Shown: positions 11,896 through 25,100 of the stretch, piece after piece
How the letters are laid out: every line of letters begins with the position of its first letter
Position numbering within the stretch: position 1 is the stretch's first letter
Assembly: GCA_934045905.1 (NCBI GenBank)
Contig: OW203767.1
Span: 14,015,073-14,079,072 of the forward strand
Direction: 5' to 3'
Length of the DNA stretch: 64,000 nucleotides
Source of the DNA: Leuctra nigra
Taxonomy: Eukaryota > Arthropoda > Insecta > Plecoptera > Leuctridae
The notes under the pieces: model-generated
The model's input: only the letters and a program-made list of their open reading frames with translations
The model's database searches: none
What the model was told of the DNA's origin: nothing
Translations under genes and position numbers: made by a program

Positions 11896-14800
11896 ATGAG
11901 GTGCCTGCTCCTGGTCGCCGCACTGTCGCCATGGCTGTGGGTCGCCACGGACGCTCACGGTCGCCTCATCGAGCCGCCATCTCGTGCCACCATGTGGCGC
12001 TACGGATTCTCCACGCCGCCCGACTACAACGATCACGAGCTCTACTGCGGGGGCTTCACTCGGCAGTGGGTCACTAACGGAGGGAAGTGCGGGATCTGTG
12101 GGGATCCATGGGACGCGCCAACGGTGAGGCTCACAAGATCAGTTGTCATGCCAGTGCAAATAATGAAATTTGCATTTTGCACAGATTGCAAATAAAATAA
12201 TTATTTGTCAAATTACTTAATCTTTACAATCATTATTTATTCTAATTAAATGTATTATCTTCATCAAGTACTTAATGCAGTTTTAATAAAAATATTTTAA
12301 AACATAGGCCAAGAATAGGGCTCCCATCCGTACCGTTTTTGACGGGACAGTCCCTTCTTTTGAGGTAGTGTCCCATGTTGTCCCCACAACATTTTAAAAA
12401 CCCTGTATTTGTCCCGTTTTTCTAACAAGTCAAAAATCCCGCTCATTTTCATTCAAATGCACTCTGCATCGATAATAAATATAATAATAAATATAATCTA
12501 AATCATGATTGTCATTGACTTCCTTTGGTTTATCCCTCATCTTTTATACAAAACAAACGTAACCTCTTTAGAGAAATTTAAAATAGGTATGTAATAGGTA
12601 CATGATAATAATTAGTAGGTACCTATTGAAGGAAACAAAACTACGCACGTTCAATAAAAAATTTATTTCCTGTCAAAAGTGCGTAGAATTGCTCTAAATC
12701 ATGTTATGAATTTCAAATTTTTCCCGGGGCTATGCGCCCCGGACCCTCATTTCGCTGGGGGGCCACCCCCCCAGGCCCCCCATTGTTTATATCTGAAATT
12801 TTTTGTCCCGCTTTTTCACATTTAGATTATGGGAGCCCTAGCCAAGAATGGAGCATTCTTATGTAGATATATTCCCCTTTTCTCGTAGTATGCACATACA
12901 TAAGAACGAAAATAAAGATAAAACTTTCAATTGTAGTATCAGACGTATTGCTAAATTGAATATGTAATAAATAGCGTGAAGTTTTATGGCATCACATAAT
13001 TAATTAGGTAAATGATGGCACAGATATTAAAATGTAATTGCAATGCAATTTACAAATCATGAGTCGATTCAGCATCAAACTACAAGAGGATAACATGATG
13101 TTGTTCTTGACTGACAGAAGGAAATCCAGCATTAGTTATCTCATAGAGCACCACAGAGGAAGTGGAAGATTATTCAACTTCCTACCTAATTCAATTGTTT
13201 GCTCAAGAAATATGACGTCAGAAGATAAATAAAAAAGGAACCCAAAAGCCCACGAGGTCAGGTCGAGTAGGTAGAGACAGGACATGTCAGAGAAAACTGG
13301 AATAAATTGAAATTATTTTTATAGATATGTCGAGAACTGGAATAAAGAAATTGAAATTATTTTTATATGTGAAATTTGTAAATAGGCTCAAAATGAATTT
13401 AAATTATTCTTTTGTGAAGGGCATAATCCAAAAATGTGAATGAGAGATTTGTTAATGAAAATGATGGAAGGTCAAATTAAAATAAGTATTTCATTTGATT
13501 ATATTTGTTCTAGGTCTTAATTTAAATGAAAGGAAATTTACAAAAATTAAATTTAGAACATTTTTTCTTCCAAAATAAATAATGAAACAATATTTATTAA
13601 CATTTCCTGTCTTCTTGTAGAATATGATTTGTGGATTGATAAGTGGAGATGTAGATTGTGGATTTGTGTGGATCAGTACATTTTGGGATGGAAGAATCAT
13701 GTATGGAACGAACTATTGAATTTCGCTAATAATCGTCCATCTGTTTTCAGCCACGACCTCACGAGTCCGGGGGAAAGTACGGACTTGGCGAGATCGTACG
13801 CCGCTACAAACTCAACACCGCCATCACGATCCGCATCGAGCTGACCGCTAACCACCGTGGCTACTTCGAGTTCCGCTTGTGTCCGCACAACAGTCCCAAG
13901 TCGGTGGCCACGCAGCACTGCCTCGACAAATACATCCTCGCTAGAGCCAAGCCCACGGGCATGAGCGCCGCCAAAGAATCTGCTGACGAGCAACCTCACG
14001 AAACAAGATACTTCCCAGGTAGGAAATTATTTCTTAATTGTGTGAGCCATGGCTTAGCAGTTATGAACTGCTAGTGAAACATATCACTAGGCCAACATCA
14101 CATTTAACTTCTTGGTAAGACAGCCTTAGTATTGCATTTCGTAAATCCACATGCTCCCTGATCTAGAGAACTTGAAAAGCAGCTGTAGAGAATTATTTTG
14201 AGGAGCAGTACATAACGCTTTCTCGATCAATTGGCAAAGAGTTAAATATAATAGGCTTAAAATAGCATTATCGCAAGTTCTTGATGGGTTTTTACTGAAT
14301 CTTCATAAAATCTGATGAAATGTTGGTATTTGACATTGATCAGAAAATACATTTTGTTCATTTTCACTCATCAATGAATATGCGGATTTTTGTAAAAAAA
14401 TACTTTAAGGCACACGGGATCTCTACAAGAACGCAAAATTTCAGTTCAAAATAATTTTGCATAATAAGTGACATATTTTGTGTTAAATCTTGTTTGTTAT
14501 CCGTAGGCCTGGGAAACAAGATCTTCGAGACGCGCTACCAACTCCCGAAGGACCTCACGTGCTCGCAGTGCGTGCTGCAATGGCGCTACATCGCCGGCAA
14601 CAACTGGGGAACGTGCAAGAACGGCACCGGCGCCGTCGGCTGCGGCCCCCAGGAGGAATTCCGAGCCTGCGCTGACGTCGCCATCGTCGACTCCAGCGGC
14701 TCTTCGGACGAGACTCCGTTCGACAACGAGATCCCGCTCGACACCAAGACGGAGATCGAAGAAGTGGAGAGAGTGGAGAGCTGGCTGCTAGTCCTGATCA

Positions 14801-14964
14801 TAGCGCTGACGTTGACGGTTGTGTCCGTGACTCTGGCGCTCATCTACTTCTACTACTATCACGGGGGAGAGAGAATCAAGAAGTGGCTCAGCGTGGAGCG
14901 ATTCAGGAAACAGCCGCAGCGACCTCCAATTCCGCCGCCGAGAACCAAGAAACAGCCGTGTTGA
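11896..14964 (+). CDS. AA15-type lytic polysaccharide monooxygenase, membrane-anchored
   Basis: Exons are 11896-12123, 13751-14018 and 14507-14964, all joined at GT-AG sites with an uninterrupted frame (317 aa). Residues 1-20 form a signal peptide (basic start, LLLVAALSPWLW core), and the mature chain would start at His21 in HGRLIEPPSRATMWR, as copper LPMOs require. A second histidine, His111 in TANHRGYFEF, is mature residue 91; I recall His1 and His91 as the copper brace of the firebrat AA15 enzyme. Paired cysteines occur throughout, including CGGF, CGICG, CSQC and CADV. Family role: oxidative cleavage of chitin or cellulose. After residue 225 an acidic linker is followed by a hydrophobic segment at 258-283 and a basic, proline-rich tail, which predicts a type I membrane protein, not a free secreted enzyme. 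An upstream in-frame ATG at 11872 would add eight residues; 11896 gives the better signal peptide. Intron 1 carries a hAT MITE. Confidence 0.9.
12316..12840. mobile_element. non-autonomous hAT element in AA15 intron 1
   Basis: 525 bases with terminal inverted repeats TAGGGCTCCCAT and ATGGGAGCCCTA, flanked by a perfect eight-base duplication GCCAAGAA (12308-12315 and 12841-12848). TAG-starting ends and an eight-base duplication are diagnostic of hAT. The interior repeats GTCCC phrases. Near the right end is a GC-rich palindromic core (12722-12785) with GGGGCTATGCGCCCC and alternating G and C tracts, which also occurs in the element at 24339. No transposase frame. Confidence 0.93.
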
Positions 14965-16113
14965 GAGTTTCAGACATTCAGCGTAGATCAAAGAGTGCTT
15001 CGACTATTGCCAACAACTGCTTGCTGGTCTTACAACTCCTGCGTATGTGGCTAATAGCTATGTACCAATAACAGAGATCTCACTGCCCATGTTGTGGTGA
15101 TTTTGTATTTTCTGCTGACTTTTTACATGAACTGTAAGACTGGCTCCGAGTAAATGAAACAAAGAGATACATAGTTATATAAAAGGTTGTTAAGTGAATA
15201 CAAACAGAAACACAACTTCTGTGTTGTTGGTTTGGTTTTATATCCATAGGTGCTTGCTTCACCAAAATCTCAGTTGCAAAGGACTTGGGTTTTCTGTCTC
15301 CGTCCCCAAATAACATATCATAATGTCATTTGGCATTCTTTCTGACTCTCATTTCAACCCAATACTGGGGAAGTGGAAAGATTTTCCCCCAAATTGCCAT
15401 TTTACATAGACAAAGCGATGAAGTTGTAATAAATGAGTTGCTTTTTAAGTATTGTGTAACTTTTTTTTAAAACAAAAGGCTCCTAAAGTTCCGAGGGTTT
15501 CGTATATTGAAGGTCACTCGACTTGTATGCAAACTATGACATTAACCCTGTCAACATTTAGTAGATCAAAATGTTATAAAAGTGTTCATTGATGCAAAAA
15601 GCAATTGATTCTCAACAACACGTCAATAAAATAGTCTTTCTTCAATGGGACAGTCACATTCCCAAAGTGGCGGAGGTATTCAATGGTGAGAGTAAACGTA
15701 ATTCAGTTTAAGATGGGTCCTATTAGTAACTGAAACTAAACCTATTCTAGTTTTAAGGGCCACACTGGTATTTTGTAAACAAGTATTATAAGTTAATCAG
15801 GACATTTGAAATATAGTGTAAATGTTATAGAATAAAATAAAATAAAGTACGTACATTATAATTTTTATTTATACAAAACTAGGAAATAAATTATGAATGT
15901 ATTTTAACTATAAAGGTACTTTCTAGTACGTAGGTAAGTACCTACCTATTGATAAGCTCATGACAAGTAACAAAATTGTAAACTTACGTTGTTCAAGCAA
16001 TATGCTAAATTATAACATTGTTTATGCAAGAGATGTGTAATGAATGCTTATTTGAATTAGTACTCAATAAAAAAAAGAAATTAAAATGCGTTGAATTAAA
16101 ACAAATGACTATC
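14965..16113. other. intergenic gap between convergent AA15 and SART3 genes
   Basis: Holds the 3' ends of both genes. AATAAA signals on the plus strand at 15429-15434 and 15831-15836 can serve the AA15 transcript. A minus-strand AATAAA at 15864-15869 lies 245 bases past the SART3 stop. If the distal plus-strand signal is used, the two 3' ends come within about 40 bases or overlap. No other feature is seen. Confidence 0.5.
15831..15869. terminator. convergent polyadenylation signals
   Basis: Plus-strand AATAAA at 15831-15836 and minus-strand AATAAA (TTTATT on the plus strand) at 15864-15869 face each other within 40 bases. They are placed to end the AA15 and SART3 transcripts respectively. 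Confidence 0.4.
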
Positions 16114-19100
16114 TTACTTCTTCTTACTTCCAAGCAGCATTTGTCTGAAGTCTTGATTGCTCATTACTTTCTTGGCCTCGTCGCTTCCGTTGGCCGACTG
16201 GCCGTTGCTCTGACTGCTGGTTTGTGCGCTCTGAGAGATCTGCACCGAGCGAGGCACCAGCGACGCAGCCATCTTCACACGCCCTCGGCTAAACAAATGC
16301 AAAGTGTCATGTTTCGGTAGTGACTCATTACCTCATACAAGCATGCTCTGATTGTACTGAAGTTAATACTGAACATAAAAAACAACGTTTGAAAGACATG
16401 TGGGGAACTTAGAAATAATCTGCATATCAATTTAGAGCCATGAATTTGAAAGAGCCCATAAACGTTGTATATAAAGATGTTTAATTTGTAAGGCTTCATT
16501 AATCCTAAATAGTAACAAATTGAGAATGATTTGGTGTCTATCATAATCCTGAATAAAACCACAACTTACAAGTCTTCCTCTTGACTTTTCATGTTGAATG
16601 ATGAAATATCATGTTGAAGTACAGTTATTAGTTAACCAAGAGCTTAGTTTAAGGGAGATGCACTAGTAGAGGTCTCCGATAGGTATCTGAACAAATATGC
16701 TAATTTAATAGATCATTGTGCACCATGTAAACGGAAGAAAAAGTGGGGTAACCGAACTAATTTCCAAGATATATCGCTATAAATTTGAGTTAGCCCTATC
16801 TTACACATGGCAAATTCGAAAAAAAAAAAAAAAGGGAATTTTCCTAGTACCTAAATATTAGATTTGAACTATTTTCTGCCAATAGATTTTTTCCAAAAAC
16901 TAATATTATGTGCATTACCAAGTATTACCTAGACATTAAGGTATTTTTTAAGATTTGTATATAGTAAACACCTACCCTGGATACGTTTTTAAAAGTTAGA
17001 CCCCAAATTCTAAATAATTTTCTTATATGTACCTCCTGTGTTTAAATTTCCTCATATTCTAAAGTAGGTAATTTATTTATTTATTTATTTATTGAAATAG
17101 TTTTGAGTACTTTCACTCGGTTACAAAAATTACCTATTGAAAACTCCATATAAGTCGAGAGTTGCAATTTACAAGAAATTTGATGATACTTTTGCATTAA
17201 AATATAAATATACTTAAAATCTTGAAAAAATTAATAAAAATCGTAAATTTCAACAAAAAATATTTTCGGAAAATCTACTAGGGCATCCCTCTTTAAATTC
17301 AAAGAGTATGTAAACTCTGAACTCACCTGCCGATCTCGCGGTCTCCCCCTCCTCCCAGCGACGGTATGAGACTGGCGGCTTGGTTCTTCCTCTCGGGGGG
17401 TTGACTGATGGCCACGGATATGGTTCTCTCGTCGATCACTTTTCCGTCCGTGGCCAGGACTGCTTTACCCGCCGAGGCCGCGTCCTCGAAGTCCACGTAC
17501 GCGAGGCCCTTGGAGTGTCCGTTGCGATACGTCACCAGGCGGACGTCCTTCAGCTTGCCGAACTCCGAGAACATCGTCTCAAGGTCGGCCTTAGTCATAC
17601 TCAGCGGCAGGCCTGGCAACAGCAAACAAAATCAGTCAACCAATTGGAAAATACAGTAAACCCTCGTTAATTCGAATTCAAAGGGACCCAAAAAATCCCA
17701 GTTCGTATTAAAAAAGTTCGAAAAATATAATTAATGCAAAAAAATTTGTGTGCATTTTCATGAAGTTTGAATATTCCCGCCTGTGGAATATTCCCGCCAT
17801 TGCAAAAAAGTGGGGTTGGCAAACCTGTAACAGCAGCTTGGCCAACCTCGCAAGCCAGATTATCTCATTTTGATGCCATTGAAGGTTGTGTTTTGTTTTG
17901 AGTGTTGTTTTTTCGTAGTTTGTTCGCGATTATTTAATCAATCCTTCTGCAAAGTTCGAATTAAAACAACTGTATGCAAGGAATAACATGGGCTGGGACC
18001 AAAATTCAGTTCGAATTTCGAATTAACCTAAAATTCGATTTATAAAAATGATTTAACATGTAAAAACCTATCCTGTCCACTGGGACCATGCACCTAGTTC
18101 GAATTTACCCCTAAATTCGAATTATTGAAGTTCGTAATAACGAGGGTTTACTGTAGTAGGTACCTACTTATTCTTTAATTAATATTTCAACATTTTAAAC
18201 GTAACATTAATGAAAAAACAGCTACTCTTGAAACATAAAAAACGTTATAGATAAATAAAAACTCGGCCCATTATATAGAAATCCTTCTATCAATGTCCTT
18301 AGATACGTTTATAAATGATAAAATTTACCTAGATGGAAAGTTCAAGAGAGACTGTTTTTTCTTAAATTATTACCAAGTGAACTTGTTAGGGTGGAACTGT
18401 AGCTACATAGTAACTTCGTTTTATTTAAAATAACAATTTTAAATGTTTTAAAAATCGATACATCCAAAATTTATTAATTTGTTGTCCAAAATTTGTTAAC
18501 TGGCAACCTCGACCAAAAATATTATACCTAATATTATGTATGTTGTCAAAAATTCATTTGAGTATCCATTGACAAATTAAAATGTTTTCGGTTATCCCGA
18601 CTGTTGTCCTATATTCATCCTAAAAGCCTCACCTTTCACAAATAGTTTGTTTTTCTCAAGTGAGTTGCTGTACTTGAAGACGGTCTGTCGCGTGTGTCTG
18701 TCGGGGTCGCACTTGGAGACGAACATCGGCCGCCCGTTGATCGGTTCTCTGTCCCGCTCCAACGCTTCCGCCGCTTCTCTTGGCGTCGAGAACTCCACGT
18801 AGCCGAAACCCTTGGAGCGGCCCTTGAAGTCCTTCACCAGACGCAGCTCCGTTACTCCTGGCAACACATCAACGTTTAGCAACACTCATTTACGACGGTA
18901 CAAGCTGTCCGGCCAAGAAGAGTTATGGCAATGATTGATATGAAATATCTAGGACCCAGTTAAAAATGGTGATTATTATGATGACAGGGAGATGATGATT
19001 CTGGATGATGATTTTGGGATAGGTTTTGGATGAATTGCAGGAGTTTGTGTCCTATAATGGGGAAATGGGAACCTCTCAGAATGGGCTTCTAAACTCCAAG

Positions 19101-22100
19101 CTTAGAATAGAGCTAGGTGCGATTGTTCCCCGTTGCTATAGCAACAGATCAAATGTTGTTGACATTTGCTAGATTTTTCTGAATTGAAAACAAAAGAAGT
19201 TGTTTAACATAAAGTGATCTTCTAGTATAAAAAGTAAGTAATTGAAACTATTTCTATACATTTAAGTAGTATGTTACATTTTAAACACTCCGAACACAAC
19301 AGTTTGGCATTATATTTCAAATAGGTACTAGAAGTTTAAAGTGAGCTGTCATCTATCTGTAATTTTGTACAGACATGCGTGGTAGGAAAAAAGGACACTT
19401 GTAGCTAGCGCTCCATAGTGAGAGCAAATGGCAGCGTGGAAGCCCATTTTCATTTAGAGTGAGGAAAAACATGAAAAACTCTAAAAAAAAATCTAATCTG
19501 AAATTTATTTGGGGATTTCCAGTCCAGACTCAACTAGCAGTGTGAGGAAAATAAAAAGGTACTACCGATGTCTTTCTTGATTAAAACAGGATAAATAAGT
19601 AAAATGTGGCTCAATTTAAATTTCCCTAATCAACTACCTACTACACGGTTATAAGGAAGTTTCTCAACTGAAAATGTACCATACGTCTCCGAAATTACAT
19701 GTGAATTGTCTGAACCTGCGGAATCTCTTTACAATAAAAGAACTCACCTAGGAACTTCTCTTTCACTATGTCTTCCGAGACGGAGAAGTCTAGATTGCTG
19801 ACGAACACCGTCCGCTCGTCTTTCGATGAGTCGTGGACCACGGGAACGCCGGTTGTGGGCGGAGCTTCATCTTCTGCCCTGGCTTTCTTAGGAGGCGTTT
19901 CGTCGTCGCTCGGTCTGTAGCCGGGCGGTGGCGCCACTTTGGAGGACTTCTGCGATTCAAATACAAACTCATGCTTTACATCTTGCATGGCTACTTATTT
20001 GCTTGCTCTTGACAGAATTAATATCTACATTGATGTTTAGTCACTAATCTCCAAAAATATTGGAAGCAATTTTAAATCTACAATTCTCAAAAAGGAGTGT
20101 ATAAGAAGGAACAATTGTTTCCTTTTATGTAAAACAATTTTGGCCATTCTTAAATATAATTCAACAAAACTATAAATACCTACCTTTCTATAGGTATTTT
20201 TGTACACGACCATTATGCCTACTTCTGGTTATTATGAATTTTAATTTTACCTTTGAGAAACACTAGGTACCTACATATCTGAGGTGGAGGGTGATATGGA
20301 AATAGCTGATTTCACTGAGAAGTAAAATTGTGAAAATTAATTTTAGGGGGATATTAATTACCTATCTAAGAGTGTTTTTACACTACACAAGAGGTAAATG
20401 TTGATTGACTTACTGCTTGCGGTGCAGAATCTTCTTCCGCTTTGGGAGCAGGTTTCTTGACATATTCCGTGCGAGGAGCTACGCCAGCCCACTTTCCGCC
20501 GTCGTCATGCTTCCTCTTCAAGTTCTCCTGCTCCTTCTTGCCTTTGTCCTGATTTCTGCTCCCCCTCTCCTGATTCCTGGCACCCCTCTCCTGATTCCTA
20601 CCACCTCTCTCCTGGTTCCTGCTCCCCCTCTCCTGGTTCCTGCTCCCTCTGCTCCCACTGGAATGAGCTTCGCTGTATTCCTCGGCTGCCAGCTTCTCTC
20701 GCCGTGCTGTGACTTCCTTCATGCGAGACTTGAACACCTCCAGACACGACTCGAACTGGCTGAGAGATCCTTCGTCGCGTTCGAAGTTCAGCCACGCGGT
20801 TCCTGCGACAAGAAATTACACTCTTTAACTTTACACTCTCGTACAATGATATCTTTAATTTATAACAAATACAGAAAGCGAAGTTAACATGCCTCATCTG
20901 AATATTGAAGAAGTAGTAGATTAGTAGATAGATACACACTACAATTTAAAAAAAAATCAGAGGAAGACTTTCAGGGTAAAAAATGTAAGGCTGTTTAGTC
21001 ATACCAAGACTGTTCAGTCACCGCAAGTCACTATCATTTAGTGATCGTTTAGTGATTTTGGAGTGAAAATACTGAAAATGTAGCTAGTAATTTTGGTGTA
21101 TAACCAGTTTAAATTTTTTACTTTATTTGGAATTGTTCAGTAACTTTTAAGTTCTACATAGTTGACAGCTCTGGTGCTGTTAATTGAATAGAACTCTCTA
21201 AGGTTGAGCATGACAAATTAGACAGAAAAGATGCATCAGGCCTGGCAAGAACTCACCCACAGACTCTGGCCAATCCTGCACACTCTTGAGAGCTCTGGCG
21301 TAGAGCCGTCGCAAGTGTTTGCCGTCGCCGCCGCAGCATCGCTCCAGCGCGCTGTACTCCAGCCACATGGCCGCCGTCTTGTCATGGCCTTGAGATAGGA
21401 TGCGGTTCCAGATGAGCCGGGCCTCGGTCATGTTCTTGCGATGGATCGCTTCCACTCGAGCCCAGTACTGAAGCAGCGAGCACGTAGGGTCTCCGTCCAC
21501 GCCAAAATCTGTTCAGAACATAGATAATATGTTAGTCCGCTTCTTTAATATTCAATTCAAAATCATAAAAGAGGCATATATAATCGATGCTACACAAAAT
21601 AAAATCATTCATCATCATATTTTAATTGGATGGAAACACTTTCTTAAGGAATCTGTTAAGAGTAGGTAACACAAGTTATCCTAGTACTATTGTCCATAGT
21701 ATTTATTTTGTCTGGGGCTTAATGTCGCACAGCGAGGCTAATGGCGACGGATGAATGATGATGATGATGATTGGTAGATGATGGTGAAGAGTAGGTAAGG
21801 ATGGAAGGTGGGAAGGAGGCGGTCGTGGCCTATTAGTAGGGTACCTTCCCAGCATTTGCCTGTCGAATCAACTGAGGGAATACCACGAAAAAACCCCAGT
21901 CAGGAAGGACGGCCGCGGGAATCGAACCCAGGCCTCCGGAGTACAAGTTCAGATCAGAGCGTTACCACTCAGGCAACCTGTTCCGTAGCTACAATATTAT
22001 ATTCTGTAATGTATTAATTTGAGGTTGTTTTGTTAATATACCTATACCTAGTTGAAATATTGAATTAGGATTGAATCCATTACTTTGATATATAGTACGT

Positions 22101-25100
22101 ATGATACGCATGAAAAAACACAAAATACCTACTTCCCATCTAGGGATCCCATAGGGATCAGGGAAGTATGGATTCATAGAGCATTTTCATAAGAGCAGAC
22201 TACTTCCATCTTGTGAATGCAGAATGTAACATTCCTGTTCACTTACATTCTGTCATATAATCCACAGCCTTCTCGAAGCACTTGATGAGCTCTTCAACTC
22301 GATCAGTTTGTTCCGTGGAGAAGTCAGTTCTGCGTCTCAAGTAGTCGAGGTAGCTGAGCCAGAGTTCTCGGTAGTCGTCTGCCGAGGTGAAGCCGGCTGC
22401 CATTGCCGTCTCCAGAACTCCTGTTGAGAAACACACAAAGTTTGTAGCAAAGCTTATTTTATTATCCAACTTGTATTATCTTGTTCCGGCATAACTTTAT
22501 GCCGATATAGCATTATAACTCCCTCCCAATCTCAATTATCATGACATTATCATGTTTAAGGTGGCTCATCCAATCGGGCATAGTCTCAGATTTTCATAAT
22601 TTTTTGTCTACTTATTGATAATCATGCCATACACAATCATTGAAAAAATTAAACACTTCTCGTGTCTAGTTTCTGAGATAAATTGAGTTTTCTTCCCCAT
22701 GTTATCTTATGGCAGCCAAGTAAAATCGTGTCACATTTAGGCTAATAATGAAGATCTAATTTTTATGTAGTCCCAACTTTGATCAAAAAACTTTTTTTCT
22801 GGTAGATATATGGATATTCTATTAGGGAAAAAATTCAAAACAATACCAACGTGTGCTTTTTTAGAAGTTATAAACGAAAAACGCAATAATTTTCCTATAC
22901 CTCCTGTGTTAAAGTTTTGTTCATTCTCGGAAGGCAATAATTTGAAACCTCGCTGTAAGACAGGAGTTGCAAGTTAAATTACATTTTATGGTTTGTTTAT
23001 ACTTAAATATAGTTGAAATGTTGGAAAAAGTAATTCGTGATGGTAATTTCAAAAAATAAATATTTTGGAATGTTCGATCGGTTGAGCCACGTTAAACTTC
23101 AATATCATTATAAAAGGAAATTTGTACTGTAGTGAATTTCATAAATATAGGTACCTATGCTGGCAAAAGATGGTAATTGCTAATATTCATAGTTTTTTTG
23201 GTCATAAAGTTATGTAGGCAGGTAGGTCAGCCTACTATTCACCAATATTGAAGAAAAATTTTAAAAGTTCCTTACACATAGACACATAGACACATTCTTA
23301 CTAGAGATGTAAAATTACCGGTAATTTAAAAAATGGTAATATTACCGGGAATATTACCGGTAATATTACCAAAATCTGGTAAAATTGGTAATATTGGAAA
23401 AAAATGTGAGTTTCGGATACAAAACGATCGTGGTTCATTTACGAGCTACTTCTCTGCCTATTATGAGTGTACATACGACTAATACGAAATTCCATGGTCT
23501 TTCATAAGATAATTTGACAAAGTCTCTTCTGTATTGGAAAAGATTCAATGATGATGGATGACCAGTAACCACCAATATTTGATGTGTTAACTTTATAAGA
23601 TCCAGTTAAAATACAAAATGTACCTAGGTACTCCAGCAAAAAAAGAAAGAAACGGTAATATTACCGTAAAATTGCTTGGTAATATTACCGTAATATTACC
23701 GAAAACATCACATCTCTAATTCTTACACATACACATATATACACATTCAATCTCTAATAACCAAACTTACATTTAGTACCTATTTGGATTGTTATGTAGG
23801 ACTAGGAGATATTTCTAAACTCTATTCCAAACTAGGTAGTAAAGTAAAGTAGGTATACCTTTAATCTGGTCATGTGGCTTTTCCGTAGCCTCGAGACTGC
23901 GCAGGTAGTGTTGCCATAGCAAAGAACACCACGGACAGTTGCGCACGGCTCTCTGACATGCTGCCAACACGACAGAGTCAATGCGAAGGACATCGTTGAG
24001 GTAACCTATGTACTCCGACCAGAATGTTGAGTTTGGTGACACTTCCTCTGCGATCGCTCGCTCATAGAGGGATTGTATGCGAGCAGGATCGCCTCGGTTC
24101 TCCACCTCGTGGGCGATGTATTGGCGATAACAAGCAGTTCGACGCTCCGACGGACATGAGAGCTAACAAGAACAAAATAGAGGTCAATGCCAGTAAGAAA
24201 ATGTATTGCATCTTTATCTAGAATGCTAATCAATGAATTGTCAACTGCAAATAAAGCAAGTTTGGTAGGTACCAAAAGCTGAGGAACAAATAGAATCCTA
24301 CTTAAAAATGTAGTCCTTAGGTGAAAAATGACTAAAGGCAGGGTGCGAATTGATGGGGGGGATTTCCCCCCTCTGGTTTTCTCATCCCCGGCTCTGTTTC
24401 CCAATAAAGCATCCCAGGGGGGATAGATTTTCCCCCCCTCTGTAAAATGTTGACTTTTAATCTACCTACGAAACAATAGATTACCTACTTTTTTCTGAAA
24501 TAAATCTATATACAAATAAATTTTCAAACAAAACAACTGTCAAATTGCCTTTATTAGCAAATAAGCTGTATTTGATAAGATGTATTTATTCCAAGATTTA
24601 TTTTGCTTGCCCACCACTTCTGATTTCCCTTTTAAATTAAAGGTAAATCCTCTTTTATATAATGCCATATGCCCTGATGTTTTTCATCGCGACAAATGGC
24701 AAAAAATAGTGTACAAATCGCTTAGAAATGCACCAAATCAAATCTAGAAATAAAAAAATTTCCCGGGCTATGCGCCCCGGGCCCGCATAGAACTGGGGGG
24801 CCCTCCCCCCAGACCCCCCATTGTGTTCGTGGGCAATCGTATTTTTCGTCTTTGCTTCCCAACCTACCTACTCTGAATTTTAATTTTTCTTATCCCCCCC
24901 TCTGAAAATTGAACAATTCGCACCCTGACTATAGGTACTTACGAGTTGTTCTTCAAAAGGAAGAATCAGGCTGAGCTTATCCAAAGCCTTCTTGTATCCA
25001 CGTTCAACTTCTTTCGTATCGATTTCCTCTCCCACTTCGGAAACCCAGTTCTGAAACTCGGTGTATGTGTTCTGCATGTCTAGTAGCGGCACTGAAAGCT

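Noticed and set aside
20405..20887. A 160-codon plus-strand open frame rich in Leu/Pro repeats
   Set aside because: It is the antisense of the NQER repeat exon of SART3, and its repetitiveness comes from that.
21750..21785. GATGATGATG tract considered as a microsatellite locus
   Set aside because: It is part of the SINE body present in the other copies as well.
24006..24404. A 132-codon minus-strand open frame
   Set aside because: It runs through SART3 exon 4 in the wrong frame and into the hAT element at 24339; the correct frame is continuous with the neighbouring SART3 exons.
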